Virus record (IMG/VR): IMGVR_UViG_3300022602_004802
Location: 1 to 45,498 of that record
Strand: one strand, 5' to 3'
Origin: a virus
Length of the DNA: 45,498 bases
The notes beneath the pieces were generated by a model that had not been told where the DNA came from, made no database searches, and saw only the letters and a program-made list of their open reading frames with translations. Positions 1 through 6,997 of this stretch are shown in pieces. Within the stretch, counting starts at the first letter, position 1, and every line of letters starts with the position of its first letter. The position numbers and the translations under genes are program-made.

Positions 1-270
1 TCAAATCTTTTGTTTCTCTCGTGGTGTTTTAGGTACTTTTTTCAACGTAAAATCATTGGTTAATCCGCAGATAAAATCCATTGAAGCGCCTGTGTATTTA
101 GAAATACTAATCAGATTTTCTATTTGAAAACCAAGTTTACCGGCTTTTACTTTGGTAATATTCGTGTAGTCAAAACCAATCTTTTCACAAAATGCTTTAT
201 CGGTTGGTATCTTACCAACTATTTTGCATTGCTGCATTAAATGCAGGGCTCTTTTATTCCAAATTTCCAT
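1..270 (-). CDS. Small HTH-like protein of the lysogeny block
   Basis: This 89-residue protein resembles the DNA-binding half of XRE-type regulators. Residues about 24 to 60 read as a helix-turn-helix (AFCEKIGF, then DYTNITKVKAGK), followed by a segment like the tail of an XRE domain (LISISKYTGASMDFICGL). It has no second domain. It lies downstream of the repressor and an exported protein in the same leftward block, so it is probably co-transcribed with them. Its stop codon is the first three bases of the window. The HTH assignment comes from sequence character only and the target is unknown. Confidence 0.6.
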   Translation of the reverse strand: MEIWNKRALHLMQQCKIVGKIPTDKAFCEKIGFDYTNITKVKAGKLGFQIENLISISKYTGASMDFICGLTNDFTLKKVPKTPREKQKI

Positions 271-272
271 GA

Positions 273-686
273 TTATATTTTTACTTCACCTGTGTTAATC
301 GCATCTTCTATCTCGCACATATAATTCACGATATTGCCTCCACCTACTTTGAGGATGTATTTAAAGCCCCTTTTTTTATTGCCCATTTTGTCGACTTTCT
401 TTACATCGAGATTTAATCCATTGTATTGACGGCTAATTGGCGTTACTGCAGATGGACCGCTCATTACTGCCACCCAACTTGCAGAAGAAGTGTGTATGTA
501 TTTGAAATCGCCGTTTGGTAGCGATCCACGACCGCATTTAATCTGATCGCCCTCCCAAATAACCTTACCATTAGAAAGAACAATCCCCGATTTTTTATCT
601 GCAGTTGTGTCTTTTACAACCGTTACTTCCTGACCGATTGACTTCAAACAAAGAAGTAGAATAATGCATGTGAATAACTGTTTCAT
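273..686 (-). CDS. Exported hypothetical protein in the lysogeny operon
   Basis: The protein has 137 residues and starts with a clear Sec signal peptide: MKQ, a hydrophobic stretch FTCIILLLCL, and a likely cleavage site after KSIGQ. The mature part is basic with many short beta-prone stretches, and I do not recognise its family. It sits 5 bases after the repressor gene and 2 bases before the small HTH gene, so it is likely expressed in the lysogen. An exported protein made in lysogeny could change the host surface (superinfection exclusion or lysogenic conversion). That role is inferred from position only. Confidence 0.7.
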   Translation of the reverse strand: MKQLFTCIILLLCLKSIGQEVTVVKDTTADKKSGIVLSNGKVIWEGDQIKCGRGSLPNGDFKYIHTSSASWVAVMSGPSAVTPISRQYNGLNLDVKKVDKMGNKKRGFKYILKVGGGNIVNYMCEIEDAINTGEVKI

Positions 687-691
687 AAAAT

Positions 692-1441
692 TTAATTTTC
701 TATGATGGTTAATGTATTTGATTTAAAAACCCCTGTTACCCGAAAAATATTTTTGATTTCGCTTTTATGAAGGTGAAAAGGTGGGTAACAATATTTCCCT
801 TTTCGTGGCCCGGATTCGTGTTTTAAATTATTATCTGATACCAACTCCAATGTTTCAGATTCTCGGTTATCGTCCTTATAATAAACTCTTTTAATCCATA
901 GATCATTGCTCGATTCAATCACATAAACACTGCCAGGGTTAACGGCAAAATCTTCGATTAATCGAATACCAATAATGCAGCCGCTCGGATAATTAGGTGT
1001 CATGCTATTACCGGAAACACGGATGGCGAACTGAGATCCCTGAAATAATTCGCTAATCATTAGTTTTCCAACAGGTTTAGAAGCAGGAAGAATTTCTCCT
1101 TCTGTTTTTAAAGATGCATTGGCGCCAACATTATAATAATCCAAAGTTCGCTCAATGGGTATGGTTTTTTGATTTCGTCGATTGGCGATAAAATTTTTAT
1201 CCGAATTGGATGGATTAAACATTTCACCATTTCCGTATAATAACCATTCTTTATTCACATTAAATAAGTCCACAATTTTATCAATATAATTATCCGATAA
1301 AGAACTTCCTTTTTCTGCTCTTCCAAAATAACTCGGATCTGCATCAATAGCCATCGCAAACGCACGACTGCTTTTGATTTTAAGCGTTGCACGAAGTACA
1401 ACCAATCTTTTTCCCAACTCTCCCCAATCAATCTTATACAT
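692..1441 (-). CDS. S24-family phage repressor (CI/LexA-like)
   Basis: The 249-residue protein has an N-terminal DNA-binding HTH region (about residues 8-65, with DADPSYFGRAEKG as the probable recognition part) and a C-terminal S24 peptidase domain (about 105-240). The catalytic pair is visible: Ser146 in SGNSM and Lys184 in WIKRVYY. In this family the domain dimerises the repressor and mediates self-cleavage after DNA damage. A canonical Ala-Gly cleavage site is not obvious. The gene is read divergently from the early genes, the classic lysogeny-switch arrangement. Its start codon is preceded by two DnaA boxes and an inverted-repeat operator. Confidence 0.9.
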   Translation of the reverse strand: MYKIDWGELGKRLVVLRATLKIKSSRAFAMAIDADPSYFGRAEKGSSLSDNYIDKIVDLFNVNKEWLLYGNGEMFNPSNSDKNFIANRRNQKTIPIERTLDYYNVGANASLKTEGEILPASKPVGKLMISELFQGSQFAIRVSGNSMTPNYPSGCIIGIRLIEDFAVNPGSVYVIESSNDLWIKRVYYKDDNRESETLELVSDNNLKHESGPRKGKYCYPPFHLHKSEIKNIFRVTGVFKSNTLTIIEN

Positions 1442-1442
1442 A

Positions 1443-1464
1443 ATGTGGATAATTATGTGGATAA
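1443..1464. promoter_or_regulatory. Two perfect DnaA boxes upstream of the repressor gene
   Basis: TGTGGATAA occurs twice, at 1444-1452 and 1456-1464, within a 10-bp direct repeat of 12-bp period. Its reverse complement, TTATCCACA, is the consensus high-affinity DnaA box. Both copies lie directly before the repressor start codon at 1441 and beside a very AT-rich stretch. They could be part of a replication origin or allow the host DnaA protein to control the repressor gene. The match is seen directly; the role is inferred. Confidence 0.65.
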
Positions 1465-1466
1465 AA

Positions 1467-1513
1467 TATATAGACTAAAATTTGGATTGTCTATATAATA
1501 GTCCTTACCTTTG
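1467..1513 (+). promoter_or_regulatory. Early rightward promoter with a 9-bp inverted-repeat operator
   Basis: TATATAGAC at 1467-1475 and GTCTATATA at 1489-1497 form a perfect 9-bp inverted repeat with a 13-bp spacer. The spacer contains a -33 box, TTTG, at 1481-1484, and the -7 box TACCTTTG is at 1506-1513, 21 bp further on. This matches the Bacteroidota promoter pattern. The position between repressor and early operon makes it the probable repressor operator. No other copy was noticed, so the site seems specific to this switch. Confidence 0.65.
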
Positions 1514-1515
1514 TT

Positions 1516-1752
1516 ATGACAAAAATAGGAACTAAAATGGAATTATCAATAAAAGCAACTAAAAAAATAAAAGAAAGCACTGCATTGCGCTTAAAAATAG
1601 CCCTGGAATTGGGTATCGGCGAAGATGCGGTAAAAAGGGCCTTAAAGAGAAAAAGCAAGTCTTTGCTCAATCATTCGGCCATCAGGGTTATTAAGGCCGA
1701 AACAGGGTTAACAGAAGAAGAAATATTGGTTGATAAAAAAGCAGTAGCATAA
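1516..1752 (+). CDS. Cro-like small DNA-binding protein
   Basis: First gene of the rightward early operon, divergent from the repressor: the position of Cro in lambdoid phages. It is at most 78 residues, basic and helical, with an HTH-like centre (LGIGEDAVKRALKRKS) and a C-terminal part TGLTEEEIL. The first ATG (1516) lies only 3 bases after the -7 box and may precede the transcription start. An internal ATG at 1537 with AGGA upstream gives a 71-residue product and may be the true start. The family is not recognised with certainty. Confidence 0.65.
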   Translation: MTKIGTKMELSIKATKKIKESTALRLKIALELGIGEDAVKRALKRKSKSLLNHSAIRVIKAETGLTEEEILVDKKAVA

Positions 1753-1955
1753 TGAACACCACAGTAACACATAAGAAACTAAACAACATAGCAATAGGCG
1801 AGTGGATTAATGCCAACAAAGCTGCCGAACTGCTCGGTATCACTACAAAAACGCTTACCAACTATGTGTGCATGGGTAAAATTCCTGCAGATGCGATTAG
1901 AGTGGGATGTACCGGAAAGAAATTCTTTAACTCCAATAAATTGATTGGATTATGA
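1752..1955 (+). CDS. Excisionase/MerR-type HTH protein
   Basis: The 67-residue protein contains a winged-helix HTH of the excisionase/MerR class: WINANKAAELLGITTKTLTNYV, then a wing (GKIPADAIRVG...KFFNSNKL). Such proteins act as excisionases (Xis) or small transcription factors. The start overlaps the stop of the preceding gene (TAATG), so translation is probably coupled. It is a candidate for directing excision by the integrase, or for binding the palindromic operators found across the phage. Both ideas are inferences. Confidence 0.7.
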   Translation: MNTTVTHKKLNNIAIGEWINANKAAELLGITTKTLTNYVCMGKIPADAIRVGCTGKKFFNSNKLIGL

Positions 1956-2200
1956 AAACAACACACAGAACATCATTTGTTTCCGATTACGGAAAATTAT
2001 GGGAGATAGAATTCACCGCTATTGATGGCGAAGTGGATGGTGTGAATTGGATAAAAATTGATGAAAAATATTTTGATGTTAAAACGGTGGCCAGGGAAAA
2101 CAGAATCCTTGCAGCAGTAGAAAAAAGGGTGGATTTATACGAGGTGATTGCAGATGATACTTATGAAAGAGAAACACATCATTTTGTAGATAACGATTAA
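1952..2200 (+). CDS. Hypothetical early protein
   Basis: An acidic 82-residue protein without recognised motifs. It begins in an ATGA overlap with the preceding HTH gene, indicating translational coupling in the early operon. There is no signal peptide and no membrane segment. The composition (many Asp, Glu, Val and Tyr) suggests a small soluble protein. Function unknown. Confidence 0.65.
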   Translation: MKTTHRTSFVSDYGKLWEIEFTAIDGEVDGVNWIKIDEKYFDVKTVARENRILAAVEKRVDLYEVIADDTYERETHHFVDND

Positions 2201-2211
2201 AAACAACCTAT

Positions 2212-2427
2212 ATGTTAAACGTAAGAGAACAAAAAGCCGAATTAAATCTTCTCGAAAACATACTGAATGACATCAGAAAAACAGAGGATTTATTTGAAAA
2301 TATTGACGAAGAACATTGTGCCAAAGAAGTTGAAAAACTTGAATGGAGATACAAAAGCGAAATACAGCGCATTAGCCAATCGCTTTTAAACAAAGACAAC
2401 GTAAGAGTAATTCCTAATCAAAATTAA
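2212..2427 (+). CDS. Small coiled-coil early protein
   Basis: The 71-residue protein is rich in Glu, Leu, Lys and Asn. Residues 5-60 look like one long helix with heptad-like leucines (LNLLENILNDI, VEKLEWRY), so a coiled-coil adaptor or antirepressor-like peptide is possible. It follows 11 bases after the preceding gene in the early operon. An antisense frame covers most of the same bases and is rejected. Function unknown. Confidence 0.6.
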   Translation: MLNVREQKAELNLLENILNDIRKTEDLFENIDEEHCAKEVEKLEWRYKSEIQRISQSLLNKDNVRVIPNQN

Positions 2428-2432
2428 CCTAT

Positions 2433-2702
2433 ATGACCTGCTCAGCTACCATTATGGGAACGATATCAAAGACTTATCGTTTTTCAAGAGAACAAACCAT
2501 CTACCGGTTGCGGATGATTCCTAAAGGGAGTTTATACGGCGCATCGATTAACAGATTTTTAAATGAGGGAGAGAAAACAGATAAAGAGGTATATGATAAC
2601 TGTGTTAAGATGCTTAAAGATCAAATCCGGGATTGCCCAAATCAAATGAGACATTTATTGGGCCTCAATTCATTTGATTACTTCAAACACCTTTCATTAT
2701 GA
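2433..2702 (+). CDS. Hypothetical early protein
   Basis: The protein has 89 residues, is moderately basic and has no recognised domain. It starts 5 bases after the previous stop and its end overlaps the next gene by 4 bases (ATGA), consistent with the early operon. The N-terminus (MTCSATIMGTISK) may contain the true start at the second methionine. The C-terminal half is helical. Function unknown. Confidence 0.6.
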   Translation: MTCSATIMGTISKTYRFSREQTIYRLRMIPKGSLYGASINRFLNEGEKTDKEVYDNCVKMLKDQIRDCPNQMRHLLGLNSFDYFKHLSL

Positions 2703-2896
2703 AACACCTTGCCATTAAAACATTTTCGCTATGCATGATCATTGTAACATTTATGATTACCAATGATTTGAAATTGGGTGTTATTGTCGCATTACTTATT
2801 GCATTTGCAACATTTTTTTATATCGAGGTAGTTGATGCGCCGAGGGGTTGGCAGGATAAAAACGGATTTCATACAGAAGATAAAGATGTTAGTTAA
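2699..2896 (+). CDS. Small membrane protein
   Basis: This 65-residue protein has two hydrophobic segments, at about residues 8-21 (TFSLCMIIVTFMIT) and 27-44 (LGVIVALLIAFATFFYIE), then a short polar tail (about 46-65). It ends the early operon just before a terminator. An inner-membrane location is likely. Small membrane proteins at this place in temperate phages are often superinfection-exclusion or host-modifying factors, but nothing specific is visible here. Confidence 0.6.
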   Translation: MKHLAIKTFSLCMIIVTFMITNDLKLGVIVALLIAFATFFYIEVVDAPRGWQDKNGFHTEDKDVS

Positions 2897-2998
2897 TAAG
2901 CGGTGAAGTAGTACACATGAGTGAAGCATGTAGGAAAGTAACCGCTTTAAAAAAGTTCTTTAATATTTTTTTTCATAAGCAGTTGTGCAAGCAAAAAC

Positions 2999-3028
2999 GA
3001 GGTGGGTTTCCACTCACCTCAATTTTTT
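2999..3028 (+). terminator. Intrinsic terminator closing the early operon
   Basis: GAGGTGGGT (2999-3007) pairs fully with ACTCACCTC (3012-3020), allowing one G-U pair, with a TTCC loop, and is followed by AATTTTTT. It is the strongest terminator-like hairpin in the left third. The stretch 2897-2998 has no convincing gene but has a looser 7-bp inverted repeat (AAGCGGT at 2898, ACCGCTT at 2941). It may be a 3' untranslated region or a small RNA. Confidence 0.8.
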
Positions 3029-3044
3029 AATTAAAAAACGAACT

Positions 3045-3113
3045 ATGAAATATTATTCAAACGCATTGCTCGAAGCAATACAAAATGCAGTAGGAACAAA
3101 AAGTAAAAAATAA
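3045..3113 (+). CDS. Possible 22-residue peptide
   Basis: A short frame (MKYYSNALLEAIQNAVG, then a basic tail TKSKK) lies between the terminator at 2999-3028 and the ssDNA-binding-like gene at 3139. It is preceded by an A-rich stretch like other starts in this genome. At this length it may be a chance frame or a leader peptide; no family is recognised. Confidence 0.3.
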   Translation: MKYYSNALLEAIQNAVGTKSKK

Positions 3114-3138
3114 ATTTTTAAATCAAAAACTAAACAAT

Positions 3139-3783
3139 ATGGCTATCAACGCAACCAATAATGGACAGAAAAAAGAAATCATCGCTGCCGGTAACTATGC
3201 GGCACGTTGTTATCAAATGATTCATATTGGTACCATTCAAGAAAACATCTTAGGCGAACAAAAGATTTTAAATAAGGTTCGCATCGGTTGGGAATTACCA
3301 ACTGAATTGAAAGTATTTAATGAGGAAAAGGGTGAACAGCCTTTGGTGATTAGCGAGGAATTTACCTTATCGATGCACGAAAAAAGTAAATTAAGAAAGT
3401 TCTTGGCTTCCTGGAGAGGGAAAGATTTTACCGAAGAGGAAAGTAAGTGCTTTGATATTACAAAGCTAATCGGTGCTAAGTGTATGCTTAATATTATACA
3501 CAAGCCATCTAAAAAGGATCCATCAAATATTTACGCAGTAATCGGAAGTGTTTCTCCAGTCCCTAAAGGATTAAATGTTCCTGATCAAATCAATCCAACT
3601 TTTATTTTGGATTATGACAATTTCAGCGAAGAAAAATTTAATTCATTACCTGATTTTATAAGAAACAAAATGATTGCTTCTTTGGAGTATGCCAAACTTA
3701 AACAGCCGGAGGTTACTCACACAGGAACAGATTATAATGATGTAAATAGTTTGCAAGAACCAATTGATGATTTGCCTTTTTAA
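3139..3783 (+). CDS. ssDNA-binding-like phage replication protein (NGO0469-like)
   Basis: The 214-residue protein resembles the family annotated as phage replication initiation protein NGO0469. It has an N-terminal GNYAARCYQMIHIGT strand pair, a central WELPTELKVF ... EFTLSMHEKSKLRKFLASWRGK block and a strand region LIGAKCMLNIIHK. The C-terminus is acidic and ends in DDLPF, like the tail of single-strand DNA-binding proteins. It probably binds ssDNA during phage replication or recombination. It starts a rightward operon of overlapping genes. No operator palindrome is seen before it. The family name is from memory. Confidence 0.65.
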   Translation: MAINATNNGQKKEIIAAGNYAARCYQMIHIGTIQENILGEQKILNKVRIGWELPTELKVFNEEKGEQPLVISEEFTLSMHEKSKLRKFLASWRGKDFTEEESKCFDITKLIGAKCMLNIIHKPSKKDPSNIYAVIGSVSPVPKGLNVPDQINPTFILDYDNFSEEKFNSLPDFIRNKMIASLEYAKLKQPEVTHTGTDYNDVNSLQEPIDDLPF

Positions 3784-4007
3784 TGACAACCTTATACAAT
3801 CATAACTCATTGGGTAACGCTGAAAAACCTTTGATACCTAACAAAGATTTCAAAGAATTGTGCAACCAAATAAAAACTGATGAGAACGCTTTACCCAATG
3901 CTTTAAATAAATGGACTTTAGAGCATTTTCAAAAACAATTAATTAATCAATTACACATTAAATATCATGGAACTTACAACAATACAAACGCTCAATCTTC
4001 TTCCTGA
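3783..4007 (+). CDS. Hypothetical protein
   Basis: A 74-residue protein whose start overlaps the preceding stop (TAATG). It is polar, with a helical centre (KDFKELCNQIKTDENALP) and a Ser-rich end. It overlaps the next gene by 41 bases in another frame, which is unusual and may mean its C-terminal end is not conserved. No recognised domain. Confidence 0.5.
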   Translation: MTTLYNHNSLGNAEKPLIPNKDFKELCNQIKTDENALPNALNKWTLEHFQKQLINQLHIKYHGTYNNTNAQSSS

Positions 4008-4431
4008 TACCAAAGATCAGATGAATGAATTTATTGAATTAACCGTGCAGGATATTTTAGAAAATGGTTATGATTTTAAGGAATTACTTGTAAAGAAAAA
4101 ATTATGGATGGACACAATAGAAGGGATTTTTTCTGACAAGCGAATTAAAGATTTTTTTATTGATGAGTATAATAAAGAAAAATCCAAAGAGATTGGTTTT
4201 GGTAATGCAGTTATTAAATTAGGCTCTCGCAGGTCATGGGATTATTCTCAATGTAATGATTCCACTCTTGAAACATTAAAGCAAAATATCGAGCCTTTAA
4301 AAAAAGAAATAGCCACAAGAGAAAAGTTTTTACAAACTATTTCCAAACCTGTTGCTGATTCTGAAACCGGAGAATTGATTTACCCGGCGGCTTTTAGTAC
4401 CAATGAATTTTTTACTGTAACAATTAAGTAA
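3967..4431 (+). CDS. Hypothetical phage protein
   Basis: The 154-residue soluble protein has an acidic N-terminal half (LPDTKDQMNEFIELTVQDILENG) and a helical coiled-coil-like centre (LETLKQNIEPLKKEIATREKFL). It lies in the operon behind the ssDNA-binding-like gene and abuts the next gene with a one-base overlap (TAATG). This points to a role linked to replication or recombination, but I recognise no catalytic motif. Confidence 0.65.
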   Translation: MELTTIQTLNLLPDTKDQMNEFIELTVQDILENGYDFKELLVKKKLWMDTIEGIFSDKRIKDFFIDEYNKEKSKEIGFGNAVIKLGSRRSWDYSQCNDSTLETLKQNIEPLKKEIATREKFLQTISKPVADSETGELIYPAAFSTNEFFTVTIK

Positions 4432-4841
4432 TGTTTACACCTACAAATATCGCTACACCCGAAGAAATATTTAAAGCCTGTACGGAAATACAAGGTTTTC
4501 TCGAAGCGCATTATGAAGCTGATAACGGAGATGCCTGTGTTGAAAGAGGACAAGCAATTGAAAATTACATGGCTTTAACAAGTAAATTATTGGCTGATGC
4601 TAAACATCACGAACAGTCATTGCTTAATTCAAAGTTTATCAACGCTGTAAAGATTGGTGTTTCAGAAAGTATGTCAGCAAGTACATTGAATAAATATCTC
4701 GATACGCTTGTTGCTGATTACACCTACTTAGTTAATTGGTGCGAAAGATTAAATAAATCATGCACTCATTCAATTGAGTTCTTAAGAACAATCATAAGTA
4801 AGTTGAAGCAGGAAATGTATAACAGCCAAAGAAGTTTTTAA
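4431..4841 (+). CDS. Hypothetical phage protein
   Basis: A 136-residue, mainly helical protein without cofactor or metal motifs. It sits between two overlapping or abutting genes (TAATG at its start, next ATG directly after its stop) and so belongs to the same operon. Cysteines are scattered rather than paired. Function unknown. Confidence 0.65.
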   Translation: MFTPTNIATPEEIFKACTEIQGFLEAHYEADNGDACVERGQAIENYMALTSKLLADAKHHEQSLLNSKFINAVKIGVSESMSASTLNKYLDTLVADYTYLVNWCERLNKSCTHSIEFLRTIISKLKQEMYNSQRSF

Positions 4842-5249
4842 ATGAAAAGTATTAACAAAAATACATCAATAATTAACTGCCAATTTCCTGCATGCAAAAG
4901 AGAAGCGATTAAAGGTATTTATTGCTATGATCACAATAGATTAATGGGAACAGCCAAAGAAGTAAAGCCGGTTAAGGAAATTCCTAAGTCAAGTGAAAAA
5001 GGTAAAGAGATAAAAGACGAATTAAAAAAACGATACCCTAAGTATTTAAAGAAGCATCCCTTCTGCAATATTAAAAGCCCGGTATGTACAAAGATTGCAG
5101 TTTGTGTAAACCATACGCAAGGAAGGGGAAAGAACGAAGTATTAAACGAAGAAACATGGGAGCCAAGTTGTATCGCTTGTAATAGCTATATCGAACAGCA
5201 TCCGGATTGGAATGATAGACAACATAAAAAAAGAAGACATGGAAAGTAA
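4842..5249 (+). CDS. Zinc-binding HNH-like protein
   Basis: The 135-residue protein has two metal-binding clusters. One is near the N-terminus (CQFPACKREAIKGIYCYDH). The other is C-terminal: FCNIKSPVC, then CVNHTQGRG and EPSCIACNSYIEQHP. The second cluster resembles a degenerate HNH/treble-clef fold as in phage recombination nucleases (NinG-like). The basic linker (residues about 45-72) would suit nucleic acid binding. Its place next to the ssDNA-binding-like gene supports a recombination or replication role. Nuclease activity is not certain because the usual Asn-His spacing is unclear. Confidence 0.55.
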   Translation: MKSINKNTSIINCQFPACKREAIKGIYCYDHNRLMGTAKEVKPVKEIPKSSEKGKEIKDELKKRYPKYLKKHPFCNIKSPVCTKIAVCVNHTQGRGKNEVLNEETWEPSCIACNSYIEQHPDWNDRQHKKRRHGK

Positions 5250-5502
5250 TTTAATCAGTGCCTGCAAGCAGTTAATCTGCGTACCCAAAACAAAGATTTT
5301 CTTTTATGATCCGATTACAGTGAAGTGTGGTGCAAAGGTATTAATGAAAGTATATGCTTCTATGGTAACCATTGATAATAAATTAACCGTGATGGACCAA
5401 AAAGAACAATGGCACGAAGTAAAAGAGGGTGGTTTAAATGCAAGGCACATCGCCAGGGAATTACATTATCGATTAAATAAAATGATGAAACAAGCTGCAT
5501 GA
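5239..5502 (+). CDS. Hypothetical protein
   Basis: A protein of 87 residues if started at the ATG at 5239, which overlaps the previous gene by 11 bases. An upstream in-frame ATG at 5212 would add nine residues and a 38-base overlap, so the shorter form is preferred. The sequence alternates strands and ends with a helix (LNARHIARELHYRLNKMM). The stop overlaps the methyltransferase start (ATGA at 5499). Function unknown. Confidence 0.6.
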   Translation: MESNLISACKQLICVPKTKIFFYDPITVKCGAKVLMKVYASMVTIDNKLTVMDQKEQWHEVKEGGLNARHIARELHYRLNKMMKQAA

Positions 5503-6773
5503 CAAAAGATATTGTTTTAATAGAATTGTTTTCCGGGATTGGCGGCTTTGCAAAAGGATTATCTGATGCAGGGTTTAACATCACACATCATTATTTTTCA
5601 GAGATTGATAAACATGCAATAGCAAACTATAAATATAATTTTCCCAATGCAGAATATATCGGATCAGTTGTCGATGTTTCAGGAGAACCAATTAGAGCAA
5701 AGCATCCACACGAACACATCATTGTTACTTTCGGATTCCCTTGCCAAGATATTTCAATTGCTGGAAAACGCAAAGGACTTATCGAAGGTACACGAAGCAG
5801 CTTATTGTTTGAGGCAGGTAGGATTATCATTGAATGTTCCGCACAAACTTTCATTGCTGAAAACGTTAAAGGGTTGTCGAGTGTCAATGAAGGAAGAAGT
5901 ATCTACGAAGCACTTAGATTTCTTACCTTCTTTAATACAGATAGTGCACAATACACAGTTGAGTTGCAGCTTCTTAATACAAGTTGGTTACTGCCCCAAA
6001 ATAGAGAGAGGTACTACTTTGTCGGACATATTGGAACAAGAGGTTGCAAAAGAATATTTCCTATCACAGAAAATGATCGATTATTTAATGATTCGGAAAA
6101 ATCAAACAAACGATATGCACAAGCCAAACATAGTGCCACTTGCTTTCAAGCAAGTGGCACTATGAAAGCAGATGATACATTTATTGAAGTGCAAAACGGT
6201 TGCGTTAATAACCCGGGTAAATTAATATATAAAGAAACTGCAAATAATATTGATGCTAATTATCATAAAGGAGCGGATATACATGCTCAAAGAACAATTG
6301 TTCAAGTTAAGCAAATAAATGATTCAAAAGAAAGTAATGGTCAGCAACCGTATATGCAAAATCGTGTGTATAATGAAGATGGATTATCTCCTGCATTATC
6401 TCAATTATCAGATAGAATAAATATCAAAGTAAAATCTGCAACAAAAGAAGGATATGAAATTGCAACTGAGGGGGATAGTATAAATTTTAGTGTGCCGAAC
6501 TCTGCCACGCGGCGTGGCAGAGTTGGAAAATTACAATCCCAAACTTTAGACACACAAAGCAACCAGGCTGTTTTATTACAAGAATGTAATATTAGAAGGC
6601 TTACAGAGATAGAGTGTGAACGATTACAAGGCTTCCCGGATAATTGGACTAAATACGGGAACTATGATGGTGTAGTAAAAGAAATTTCAAAAACACAGAG
6701 ATATAAAATGTTGGGTAATGCGGTAACCGTTGATGTGGTTAAAATTATTGGTAAAAAATTATTAGCACTATGA
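5499..6773 (+). CDS. DNA (cytosine-5) methyltransferase
   Basis: The 424-residue protein shows the ordered motifs of C5 methyltransferases: FSGIGGF (residues 11-17, SAM binding), PCQ with catalytic Cys82, ENVKG (121-125), QNRERYYFVG (near 173-182), and at the C-terminus ERLQGFPDNW and MLGNAV. It transfers methyl groups from SAM to cytosine, probably protecting phage DNA from restriction or marking it. No cognate restriction gene is beside it. The target-recognition region (about 195-375) is long and contains two stretches whose DNA is perfectly palindromic (6129-6164 and 6498-6524). The second overlaps a motif (TRRGRVG) that I recall from related phage enzymes. Confidence 0.93.
   Translation: MTKDIVLIELFSGIGGFAKGLSDAGFNITHHYFSEIDKHAIANYKYNFPNAEYIGSVVDVSGEPIRAKHPHEHIIVTFGFPCQDISIAGKRKGLIEGTRSSLLFEAGRIIIECSAQTFIAENVKGLSSVNEGRSIYEALRFLTFFNTDSAQYTVELQLLNTSWLLPQNRERYYFVGHIGTRGCKRIFPITENDRLFNDSEKSNKRYAQAKHSATCFQASGTMKADDTFIEVQNGCVNNPGKLIYKETANNIDANYHKGADIHAQRTIVQVKQINDSKESNGQQPYMQNRVYNEDGLSPALSQLSDRINIKVKSATKEGYEIATEGDSINFSVPNSATRRGRVGKLQSQTLDTQSNQAVLLQECNIRRLTEIECERLQGFPDNWTKYGNYDGVVKEISKTQRYKMLGNAVTVDVVKIIGKKLLAL
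6129..6164 (+). repeat. 36-bp perfect inverted repeat inside the cytosine methyltransferase gene
   Basis: CATAGTGCCACTTGCTT (6129-6145) is the exact reverse complement of 6148-6164, with only TC between. The repeat is 12 codons long and in frame, encoding HSATCFQASGTM (residues 211-222). Arms of 17 bp cannot be explained by protein coding. It may be an inserted repetitive palindrome, a protein-binding site or an mRNA hairpin. Confidence 0.9.
6498..6524 (+). repeat. 27-bp perfect inverted repeat inside the cytosine methyltransferase gene
   Basis: AACTCTGCCACGC (6498-6510) is the exact reverse complement of 6512-6524, with one central base. It is nine codons long and in frame, encoding NSATRRGRV (residues 334-342). 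It is GC-rich compared with its surroundings. It shares the TGCCAC ... GTGGCA core with the palindrome at 6129-6164, so the two may be relatives. Confidence 0.9.
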
Positions 6774-6994
6774 ATAAAACATAGCGTCAAATATATGCTC
6801 CTCGAATAGCTGCAATCATTAAAGAAAATGAAGGCAAGTCTATAAAGGAGATTAAGAAAATATTACAGCAATCTAATACCGGACAATATACCCATCACAA
6901 AAGAATGTGGTCGGATGAATCATTAAAACAATTGGGTTTAAAAAAGACAAAATCAAAATTTCAGGAACAACAAAAACAACTGACTTTATTATAA
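6770..6994 (+). pseudogene. Small gene interrupted by one in-frame TAG
   Basis: A 75-codon frame starts in an ATGA overlap with the methyltransferase stop, the usual coupled start here. It reads MNKT, then TAG (6782-6784), then continues open for 69 codons (RQIYAPRIAAIIKENEGKSIKEIKKILQQ and onward) to a TAA. The downstream part has the look of a small HTH protein. No ATG lies soon after the TAG; the first internal ATG is about 40 codons later. Either the gene has a nonsense mutation or the TAG is read through. The next gene begins 3 bases after its end. Confidence 0.6.
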
Positions 6995-6997
6995 ACC

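Noticed and set aside
5647-6165. 172-codon frame inside the cytosine methyltransferase gene
   Set aside because: It overlaps the clear methyltransferase in another frame and shows no domain of its own.
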